From positions 33,171 through 97,170 of the forward strand of contig NZ_CAOJCN010000021.1 of NCBI RefSeq assembly GCF_948329515.1: a stretch of DNA of 64,000 nt, in the 5' to 3' direction. A program made the position numbers and the translations under genes. The number at the start of each line of letters is the position of its first letter. The first letter of the stretch is position 1. Below the pieces are notes generated by a model. The model was not told the DNA's origin. It ran no database searches and was given only the letters and a program-made list of their open reading frames with translations. Positions 19,526 through 28,600 of this stretch are shown here, piece by piece. Source of the DNA: Cohnella rhizoplanae (GTDB taxonomy: Bacteria; Bacillota; Bacilli; Paenibacillales; Paenibacillaceae).

Positions 19526-22500
19526 ATGCAAACAGGCTTATACGAATGGCTGGAGCTGTATAAGAATCCGCCGGCCAAGTATCGGCCCGTGCCATTCTGG
19601 TCGATTAACGGGCAGCACGACGAGCACGAGATTCGGGAGCAGGTCGCCCGTCTGCAAGAGATGGGAATGGGCGGCGGATTCTTCCACCCGCGTCCAGGTC
19701 TCGTGAACGAGTACCTGAGCGACGAATGGTTCGACCTCTTCGCGGCTGCCCTGGACGAAGCGGAGAAGAGAGGTCTGCAGCTCTATATTTACGACGAAAA
19801 TTCGTATCCTTCCGGCTTCGGAGGCGGGCATGTGTCCGCCGAGCTGCCGGACTGCCTGAGCCGGTCCGCCGGCCAGACGATACTGGAGCGTCCCGGGCCG
19901 GGCGAGCTGCCCTACGCGAACGCGCACTTCCTGTCGAGTCCCGGAAAGCCGATCGCGGCGTACGCATTCGAGCGCACGCCGGCAGGCGCGATCCGCCTAA
20001 CCCGCCGCCTGGACGGGGTGCCCTCGTCCGAATGGGATCGGTACGGCCATTCTTACCTGATTTATGATTGGCGCGCGGCGGAGACGAACGCATGGCTGGG
20101 CGGCTTCGCCTATGTCGATCTTATGCGGCCGGAGGTAGCGCGCGTCTTTATCGAGCGGACGCACGAGCGCTACAAGGCGCGCTTCGGCGACCGCTTCGGT
20201 ACGACGATACCGGCGGTGTTCACCGACGAGCCGGAGGTGTCGCCGGGCAACCTGTTCCACGCGGAAGTGGCGTTTCCTTTCTCCTACTGGTTCGCCGCGC
20301 AGTTTGCGGACCGGACCGGCTACGATCTGATCGCGCATCTGCCGCTGCTGTTCCAGGACGCCGAGGACGGCACCGGCACGCTGCGCAGTTCGCGGGAGGT
20401 GCGCGTCGACTACTACCGGGTCATGTTCGAGCTGTGGCGGGACAACTACGTCATCCCCCTCGGAGAGTGGTGCCGTGCGAACGGCCTGGCGTTCACCGGG
20501 CATTACCTGGAGCACCAGTGGCCGATTCCTTGGGTGCGTTTTTCTCCCAACGTCATGTCGCTCTACGAATTCATGGATTGGCCGGGCATCGACTTCCTGA
20601 CGTGCAGCCCGCTGGCGGCGGACGGAACCGATTCGCTCCTCGTCACCGTGCGGGAGGCGGCGAGCGTCTCTCGCCAGCTTGGCAAGGCGCGGACGCTGTG
20701 CGAGGCATTCGGCGCAGGCGGCTTCGACGCCTCGACGCAGGACTTCAAGCGGATCGGAGACTGGCTGCTCGCGCATGGCATCGACTTCCTGAATCCGCAT
20801 CTGACGGCCGCCTCTCTCGCGGGTGCGAGGAAGCGGGATCATCCGCAATCGTTCGACTGGCGCGTGCCCTGGCAGTACGAGCTGAGGGAGCTGGCCGATT
20901 ATTTTGCCCGGGCGCAGCTTGCATTGACCCAAGGGAAGGCGGATCGCCGGGTCCTCCTGCTCCACCCGACGGAGACCGCCTATCTGTACCCGGCGACGAC
21001 AAGCTGGGCGGCGAAGGGACATCCCTTCGAGGAGATGGTGGCGGCGTACAAGGCGCTTCTTCAACGGCTATCGGATGCAGGCATCGATTACGACCTGGGC
21101 GACGAGGAGATCATGGCGCGCCACGGGGCGATCGCGGAGGACGGCAGGTGGACGGTCGGGTCGGCGAAGTACGACGAGATCGTCTTGCCTGCGGGGATGG
21201 AGTCCATGAGACGGACGACGGTCAGTCTGTTCCAAGCCTACGTCGAGGGCGGCGGCATCGTGCGCGTTCTGGGCGACCGCCTCCCGGACTTCGTGGACGG
21301 CAGGCGCGACGACGCCTTGGCGGCACTGGCCGCCCGGATGCCCGAAGCGTTCGACCGCACGTCCGTCGACGCGCTCGTCTCGGCCTGGACGGCCGACAGC
21401 CGTCGGCGCAGCGGATACGGGCTGAGCGCGGCGGACGTGAGCGAGCGCGCCGGCGGCGAAGAGGCGGCATGGGCGGCGTCTGAGAGGCCCGAGATTCGAG
21501 GGCTCGCCGCCCAATCGCGGGAGCTGCCGGGAGGCGGGCGGCTATTGTTTCTTGCGTACAGCGCGCCCGAGCCCCGGACCGTGACGCTTGCCCTGTACGC
21601 GCCCGCCGCGCTGCGGCTTGATTTGCTGCGGGGGACGGCATGCCGGACTGCAGCCGACGGCGCACGCCAAGAACTTCGCCTGGAGCAGGGAGAATCGTAC
21701 TGCTACCTGCTGCTGGACGGCGAGGCGGCCATCGGGGAGGTATCCGCTAGACTCCCGTTCGCCATAGCGTCGGAAGACATGCGCGCGGAGGCCGTCCCTT
21801 CCGGCGCAGTCGAGCGCAGTCTGACCTTCGACCGGATCGTTCCCCTGGGCGACAACGCGCTGATGCTCGACTATGCGGATGTGACGGGCCGGCATTTCAA
21901 GATGAGGGGCGCATCCGTGTACCGGGCTTGCCGCCTGCTTTATCAGGAGAACGGCTTCGACGACAATCCGTGGGACAATGCCGTGCAGTACAAACGCCGC
22001 ATCCTAGAGCGGGCCCGGAACGCGAGCGCGCAAGGCTTCGAGGCGGTGTTCCGCCTGGCGGTCGGCACCATTCCCCGGCACATCCGTCTTGCCGTCGAGC
22101 AGGCGAGATTTTTTCGGCTCGAGATCAACGGCAGGGCGATCGCGCCTTCGCCTTCGGAGAGCTGGATGGATCGCTCGATCGGCGTGTACGATCTCGCAGG
22201 CGCGCTCTCGGCGGGCGACAACGAACTCAAGTTGACGGCGCCGCTATTCGATCCGCTGCTGGAGCTGGAGCCGGCGTACCTGCTCGGGGATTTCGCGGTG
22301 TCGCCGACAGAATCCGGATTCCGAATCGAGGCGGGCATGCCGCGACTGCTGCCAGGCGATTGGACCGCCCAAGGGCTGCCCTTCTACGGCGGGCAGGTGG
22401 AATACGCGTTGGAACCGATCGAGGCGGATGCGGATTCGCTCGCGTCCTGCAGATACGCGGTTCGGTTGGAAGGACTGCTGGGGGCGGCGGCGCATCTGCT

Positions 22501-22768
22501 GGTGAACGGCGTCCGGGTGCCGGCGCATATGGGCGGGAACGTCACGGATATCACGGCGTTGCTGTCGGCCGGGGCTAACCGGCTGTCCGTCGTCGTGTCC
22601 GCTACCCAGCAGAACGTGTGGGGACCCCACCATGCCGGCCCGCCCGCAAGGATCGCTTCTCCTTGGATGTGGAAAAACGGGCCGGCCGAAGGCCCGCCGC
22701 CCGGGCGGGAATATTCGTTCGCTCCCTGCGGCCTGACCGAAGTGCGCTTGACAGTCGAACGCCGCTGA
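19526..22768 (+). CDS. Cytoplasmic glycoside hydrolase, GH106-like (putative alpha-L-rhamnosidase)
   Basis: The 1080-residue product resembles the GH106/rhamnosidase-like family. Visible motifs are PVPFWSINGQHDEHEIREQV near the N-terminus, MGMGGGFFHPRPGL, YDENSYPSGFGGGHV near residues 88-102 and VFTDEPEV with D234 and E235 as candidate active-site acids. The C-terminal 250 residues look like beta-sandwich domains of the galactose-binding type (LLVNGVRVPAHMGGNVTDIT). There is no signal peptide, so it acts inside the cell on imported fragments. It follows the permease gene by 12 bases, with GGGGGAG as ribosome site. The sugar specificity is inferred. Confidence 0.75.
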   Translation: MQTGLYEWLELYKNPPAKYRPVPFWSINGQHDEHEIREQVARLQEMGMGGGFFHPRPGLVNEYLSDEWFDLFAAALDEAEKRGLQLYIYDENSYPSGFGGGHVSAELPDCLSRSAGQTILERPGPGELPYANAHFLSSPGKPIAAYAFERTPAGAIRLTRRLDGVPSSEWDRYGHSYLIYDWRAAETNAWLGGFAYVDLMRPEVARVFIERTHERYKARFGDRFGTTIPAVFTDEPEVSPGNLFHAEVAFPFSYWFAAQFADRTGYDLIAHLPLLFQDAEDGTGTLRSSREVRVDYYRVMFELWRDNYVIPLGEWCRANGLAFTGHYLEHQWPIPWVRFSPNVMSLYEFMDWPGIDFLTCSPLAADGTDSLLVTVREAASVSRQLGKARTLCEAFGAGGFDASTQDFKRIGDWLLAHGIDFLNPHLTAASLAGARKRDHPQSFDWRVPWQYELRELADYFARAQLALTQGKADRRVLLLHPTETAYLYPATTSWAAKGHPFEEMVAAYKALLQRLSDAGIDYDLGDEEIMARHGAIAEDGRWTVGSAKYDEIVLPAGMESMRRTTVSLFQAYVEGGGIVRVLGDRLPDFVDGRRDDALAALAARMPEAFDRTSVDALVSAWTADSRRRSGYGLSAADVSERAGGEEAAWAASERPEIRGLAAQSRELPGGGRLLFLAYSAPEPRTVTLALYAPAALRLDLLRGTACRTAADGARQELRLEQGESYCYLLLDGEAAIGEVSARLPFAIASEDMRAEAVPSGAVERSLTFDRIVPLGDNALMLDYADVTGRHFKMRGASVYRACRLLYQENGFDDNPWDNAVQYKRRILERARNASAQGFEAVFRLAVGTIPRHIRLAVEQARFFRLEINGRAIAPSPSESWMDRSIGVYDLAGALSAGDNELKLTAPLFDPLLELEPAYLLGDFAVSPTESGFRIEAGMPRLLPGDWTAQGLPFYGGQVEYALEPIEADADSLASCRYAVRLEGLLGAAAHLLVNGVRVPAHMGGNVTDITALLSAGANRLSVVVSATQQNVWGPHHAGPPARIASPWMWKNGPAEGPPPGREYSFAPCGLTEVRLTVERR

Positions 22769-22800
22769 TCTATATTGGCACGCTGGAAAAAGTCATTCGC

Positions 22801-22845
22801 AAGAGCAAGTCGCATTTGGTTTCTCGATGCCGGCTTGCTCTTTTT
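22801..22845 (+). terminator. Terminator after the GH106-like gene
   Basis: AAGAGCAAG at 22801-22809 pairs with CTTGCTCTT at 22834-22842 and is followed by T residues. The loop is long (24 bases), so some read-through to the next gene is possible. Confidence 0.7.
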
Positions 22846-22879
22846 ATATAAATAAGCACCGACTATGAGGAGGTTCATG

Positions 22880-25573
22880 ATGAGGCTTATATCGAAACGA
22901 TGGCTGGCCGCGACGGTCTGTCTGGCTTTGCTGCTGCCGTTTATGCCCGCCGGAGGCGGGGAGCGGGCGACGGCAGCCGTGCTAGAAACGGAGATTGGCG
23001 GGTTCGAGGGCGGAACGGACAATTGGCAGTGGGGCGCCAACGTGACCGGGCTGGCCCATGTGGCGAGCAGCGCGAACGCGCCGACGACACCGTATTCGGG
23101 CAATCGAATGGCGGAGCTGTCGACGGCGAGCGTGCCCGGCACCTCCTGGCGGGCGGTATACCGCAACTTTTCTCCGGCGCTGAACGTCTCGTCCACGCCT
23201 TACTTCCACGGTGCGTTCAACACCTTCGGCATCAATGCGTCCAACACCCAATTCGAGGCGAGAATTACGTTTTACAGCAACAGTCAGACGCTCGTATCCA
23301 CGCAGTCTATTCAGGGAGACCGCTGGAACGAGCTCGGCGTGGACCTGAGCGGTTGGAGCTACAGAAACGCCATTACGAAGATCGAAGTCGCTTTTCGCTC
23401 CGTCACGTACGCGTCCAATTGGGCTGGCAAGCATCAGCTCGACAATGTCGGCTTTTCCGCTTATCCCGCCGTTTATCCGGGTTCGGTAAGCCAGGCGACG
23501 GCTTCGGCGACCCAGATCGTCGTGTCCGGCACGTACGCGACATCCTCGGCAGCGCAGCTCGACCTCATCGAGCTCCAGCCGTACGAGAAGTACGATATGA
23601 CCGCCGTCTATACGGCAGCGGCCACGCAATCCGTCACGCCGGGCGGCGGCGTCGCGAGCTTCGCGCTGAGCGGATCAAGGTACGACGGGTCCAGGGACAA
23701 AGTGTACTCCAAATTCGTGGTAGTCGACCATGCGACGAAAAAGCCGGTAGCGAGCCCGACCTACGTCACCTCGCAGACGGCGCCGGCGAGTACGTATGCC
23801 TTCCCGGCAGCCGCCTCGATCAAGGGTCTGCAGGTGCAGACGATCGACGACGCCCAGAAGCTCGGCATCGGCCACGCGGCGCTGAACGTCGCGTTCAACG
23901 AGTTGTTCTCGGATAGCGCGACGGGCGCGGTTCCTTTCGTCATGGACGGGACGACCTACTATTTGAACGCATCTTACGTGGGGCAGCTCGATCGCGACAT
24001 CAAGACGCTGTCCGACGACGGCGTCGTCGTCAGCCTGATCCTCATTCTGTATCCGGATACGGGGACGATCAACGCCAAGCTGACCCATCCGGGCTACTCG
24101 GGCAGCGGGACGGTCGCAGCGATCGATGTCACGGACGCAGACGGTATCCGCTACTGGAAGGCCGGCATAGAATTTCTGGCGAGCCGCTATACGAGGGCCG
24201 ACCAACAGTACGGCCGGGCGGTCAACTATATCGTCGGCAACGAGGTGAACTCCCAATTCGCTTGGTACGACATGGGATCCAAGACGCTGCAGGACTTTGT
24301 GGAACAGTACGCCCGCGCCTTCCGCATCGCCGAGACGGCTGTCAAAAAATATTATGCCAACGGCCGAACGTACATCTCGCTGGACCACTTCTGGAACGGC
24401 AGCATCGGGACCGACGCCCTTCGGGCATACAAGGGCAAGGCGCTGCTCGACGAATTCAACCGGCGCATCAAGGCGGAGGGCAATATTCCCTGGAATATCG
24501 CCTATCATCCGTATCCGGAAGACTTGTTCGATCCGACGGTATGGAACGATACGACCGCGACCAACTCGGCCGATACGATTCGCGTCACTTTTAAGAACCT
24601 GCAGGTACTGACGGGCTATATCGCCGCTTCCGATTACTTGTACAACGGGAGCAAGCGCCGGATCATCCTGTCGGAGCAGGGCTTCCACTCGCTCAGCAAC
24701 TCGCTGGCCGACCAGAAGACGCAGGCCGCAGCTTATGCCTACGCTTACTATAAGGCCAAGTTCCTAGGCGGCATCGACTCGTTCATCCTGCACCGGCACG
24801 TGGATCACGGGCAGGAGGGCGGGCTGAATCTCGGCTTGTGGACGCGTGATCCTACGAAGTCCGTCGCATCGGCGCCTAAGGACCCCAAGTACGTATACGA
24901 TGTGTTTCAAAAGATCGATACGAGCGAGTCGGCTGCGGTCACGAATTTTGCCAAAAGCATCATCGGCATCTCGGACTGGGCGAGCGTCATTCCAGGCTAC
25001 AACGCCGGGCAGCTAGCCGACCGGGAGGCGCCCGCCGCCGGTACCCTGACCGCCGTCGGTTCGATCTCGCCTTCGCTGGCCGTATCCGGCTTCGAGACGT
25101 CGACCGACGGATGGGCGGCATCGGAATATGCAGCGTCCGTAGCCTCGGTGTCGAGCTTCGCCAATGCGCCGGGAACGCCGTTCGCGGGAACCAAGTCGCT
25201 GGAGATCAATATGGACATCGGCACGGCTGCCGGCGAAGGGGTGGGAGGCGCAAGGGCTGAGAAGGGCATTGTGAAGAAGTTCGCCTCCCCGGTGAACGCC
25301 TCTGCCGCTCCCAAGTTCCAGTTCGCGATCGATTCTTACGGCAGCGCGCCCGGCGCCACCCAATACAAAGTGACCGTGCGTCTCTACAGCGGAACCCATA
25401 TTCTGGAGGGTAAAGCGACCCTGACGCCGAACGCGTGGAACAAGTTCTCGATGGACACGAGCGCTTGGCCGTACGAGGGCAGCGTCGACAAGATCAAGAT
25501 CTGGTTCAGCGCCGATTCGACGGCGCTCTGGAGCGCCAAATACCAGGTCGATCAGATCGGCTTCGGCGTCTGA
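22880..25573 (+). CDS. Secreted putative glycosidase (DUF5722-like) with flanking beta-sandwich domains
   Basis: The 897-residue product has a signal peptide (residues 1 to about 33), an N-terminal beta-sandwich module (about 37-195), a core at about 313-706 and a C-terminal module (about 730-897) that repeats the first. The core resembles what I recall as DUF5722. Its IVGNEV motif (N454, E455) and ILSEQG motif (E599) fit the acid/base and nucleophile pair of a clan GH-A TIM barrel, and PYPEDLFDP and ILHRHVDH are also conserved in the next gene. ATG 22880 lies six bases after GAGGAGG; an upstream ATG at 22865 precedes that site. No activity is known to me. Confidence 0.75.
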   Translation: MRLISKRWLAATVCLALLLPFMPAGGGERATAAVLETEIGGFEGGTDNWQWGANVTGLAHVASSANAPTTPYSGNRMAELSTASVPGTSWRAVYRNFSPALNVSSTPYFHGAFNTFGINASNTQFEARITFYSNSQTLVSTQSIQGDRWNELGVDLSGWSYRNAITKIEVAFRSVTYASNWAGKHQLDNVGFSAYPAVYPGSVSQATASATQIVVSGTYATSSAAQLDLIELQPYEKYDMTAVYTAAATQSVTPGGGVASFALSGSRYDGSRDKVYSKFVVVDHATKKPVASPTYVTSQTAPASTYAFPAAASIKGLQVQTIDDAQKLGIGHAALNVAFNELFSDSATGAVPFVMDGTTYYLNASYVGQLDRDIKTLSDDGVVVSLILILYPDTGTINAKLTHPGYSGSGTVAAIDVTDADGIRYWKAGIEFLASRYTRADQQYGRAVNYIVGNEVNSQFAWYDMGSKTLQDFVEQYARAFRIAETAVKKYYANGRTYISLDHFWNGSIGTDALRAYKGKALLDEFNRRIKAEGNIPWNIAYHPYPEDLFDPTVWNDTTATNSADTIRVTFKNLQVLTGYIAASDYLYNGSKRRIILSEQGFHSLSNSLADQKTQAAAYAYAYYKAKFLGGIDSFILHRHVDHGQEGGLNLGLWTRDPTKSVASAPKDPKYVYDVFQKIDTSESAAVTNFAKSIIGISDWASVIPGYNAGQLADREAPAAGTLTAVGSISPSLAVSGFETSTDGWAASEYAASVASVSSFANAPGTPFAGTKSLEINMDIGTAAGEGVGGARAEKGIVKKFASPVNASAAPKFQFAIDSYGSAPGATQYKVTVRLYSGTHILEGKATLTPNAWNKFSMDTSAWPYEGSVDKIKIWFSADSTALWSAKYQVDQIGFGV

Positions 25574-25664
25574 CGGAGGGATTAACAGCGTGCATGAGGG
25601 CGCATGGTCTGCATGGCCGGCGCCCGGGCCCCTTCACTACTTTTAAAAGGTGGGATTACGATTC

Positions 25665-28600
25665 ATGCGACGCGGCACATTCAGGACAACGGCGATCATT
25701 ATAATTGCAATCGCTTCCATGCTTGTTCAGTTGATCGGCGCATCCGGCGCGCTGGCCGGTGCATACGAGCCCGAACTGACGGATAAGGATGCCTATAAGG
25801 GACGCGCCATCTATCCGTTGCAGATCATCGATAACTTTAACGATGCTTCGCAAGCGACGCTGTGGACACCTGGCCAGAACGTGGAAAAGGCGGGCGTGAC
25901 GGGCACGCTGCTGAACGCGCCCGGGGCGCCGTACGAGGGCGCCGGCGCGCTTGAAGTGACGCCCCTCAAAGTCAAGGCTTACGAATGGCGCACGGTCTCC
26001 CGCGCCTTCGACGCGCCGCTCGACCTGTCGGACGCGAACTTTCTAGCCGCCGCCTTGGATATCTGGGGCTGGAAGCAGGACGACTTCTTCGTGAAGCTGA
26101 CGCTCAGGAGCGGCGGCGATACGTTCGAGGCGGTGTCGGGGATCGCGGCCAACAAGTGGAATGTCGTCTACTTCGATATCCGCGCATGGAGCGGCAGGAC
26201 CAGCATCGACGGCATGTCGATCTCTTATATGAAGAATTACGATCTGGAGGGCATGTCTCCAGGGGACCCCGGCTACGACTATTGGGACGGCAGACTGCAG
26301 ATCGACTCGCTGGCCGCGACGGCGGCCGCCGATCTTGATTTTCATATCCCGGGCTCTGCCGAGGGCTTCACGGCGATGTCCGGCACGGCCATCCAATCGG
26401 CTGCGGCAGGGTCGTTGAAGTATGTCGTGACGGACCCGTCGGGATCGTACATCGAGTCTCCCGGGCTGTCGCTGGACGCCGCCAAGCGCAATGCGATCCT
26501 TCTCCGCATGGCGAACGGGACGGGCGCCTCGCGCCTCAAGGTTGCCTGGACGACGGAAGACGATCCGGTCTGGGACGAGGAGAAGTCGCAGTCGTTCCCG
26601 GCGTCGGATTCGGGATCGTTCGCAGATTACGAGTTGGTACTGATGAATTCGCTCTGGAAGGGCGTCGTGGACCGTGTCCGCATTTATCCGGAGGGAGCGA
26701 CGGCCGGCACGACGATGGATATCGACAAGATCGATTTTGCGCTCAAAAGTGTGGACGAATACGTTTATCAAGGAAATCTGGCGCCTCTGACCGTAGCCGG
26801 CGATCCGTCCGTGGTGACAGCGGAGGGTAGCGTGGGTGCGGATTACCTGTCCGCTCATCCGGACGCGACAGTGGGTATATACGGGTTGCCTCTATTCGAC
26901 AACGAGAAGTCGGCCGATTACTCTACGCTGACGCCGCTGGCCGAGACCGCTGCGGGCGCATCTTTCAGCATGACGTTTCCGGCGGTCGACGGCGTCAAAA
27001 ACCGTGTATACGACAAATTCGTCGCAGTGCTGAAAGACGGCGACAACTTCGCACTGGTCGACGGTCCGCACTACGTGACCAATCCGGAAGCGCTGGCCGC
27101 GAACAAGGACCCGTATCCGTCCACCGACAGCATCAAGGGACTTCAGGTGCAGCTGCCGGCGGATGCGGAGCGACTAGGCGTACGGCACGGCGCGATCAAT
27201 ATCGCCTACAACGAGATGCTGACGCTGACGGACCACGGCGATTCCTCGATTCCGTACTCGTACGAAGGACAAACTTATTATTTCAGGAAAAATACGATAG
27301 CCGGCCTGGACAGCCAGATCAAATCGATGACGGATAACAAGATGGCCGTGACCGCCATCCTCATCCTGTATCGTACCGGCATGACGGATCCGGACTCTCC
27401 CAACAAGGATATCGTGCATCCCGACGCGACGGCGGAAGGGACAGTATTCGCCCCGAACCTGACGAACGAGACCGGCGTCCGGTATTACGAAGCGATCACC
27501 CGCTTCCTCGCAGAACGGTATTCGCGCGCCGATCGGGCTTATGGCAGACTGGCGGGCTATATCGTCGGCAACGAGGTCGGACAGAATAAAGTGTGGAACA
27601 ACATGGGGCCGAAGCTGCTGGACGAATACGTGAAGCAGTACGAGCGCCAGCTCCGGCTGACCTACAACATCGTGCGGAGCGTGAATGCGGGCAGCAGGGC
27701 CTACATCTCGCTCGACCACTTCTGGAACGATTACCAGTCGCCGGACTCGCAGTGGATCTACAGCAACAGAGCGCTCGTGGATGCGCTGGCCAAGCTGGCC
27801 CGCGCTGGCGGGGACTATGCCTGGGACGTCGCTTTCCACCCGTATCCGGAGGACTTGTTCGATCCGAAAACGTGGGAGGACACGACGGCGACCGACAGCT
27901 TCGACACGCGGCGGATCACCTTCAAAAATCTACAGGTGCTGACGCAATATTTGCAGCAGGCATCGATGACGTACGAGGGTGCCCAGCGCCATGTGATTCT
28001 GTCGGAGCAGGGCTTCCACAGCGGCGGCAATACGCCCGAGGAGCAGCGGATACAAGCTGCGGCGTACGCCTACGCCTATTACAAGGTGAAGTCGCTGCCG
28101 GGGATCGACGCCTTCATCCTGCACAGACACGTGGATCATGCGGGCGAAGGCGGACTTAACCTCGGACTGTGGACCAATATGAAGGGACAGACCGCGGAGG
28201 CGGATCAGCCGAAGGTCATCTACGATGTCTTCAAGCAGATCGACACCGTTAACTCGCTGGAAGCGACGGCGTTCGCCAAGTCGATCATCGGCGTAGACGA
28301 TTGGTCGGAGGCGATACCGGGATTCGATCCGGCGGTCCTGGAGAACAAACCGGCACAGGAGACGGCGCCCATGGGCGCGGCGTCGGGCGTCGAAGGCAAC
28401 GTGCCGCTGAGCGACTTCGAGCTGGACGCAGACGGCTGGCAGGGCACGGACAACGCGGCCGGCGCGGAGCGGGATGCGGAGGACCGGGCATCGGGCGAGT
28501 CCAGTCTCAAGGCGCGTGTCGTCGGCGGCTACCGCGGCGACTTCAAGGGTGTCACTCGAAGCTTCGAAGCTCCGCTCGATCTATCGGCGACGCCGGTCAT

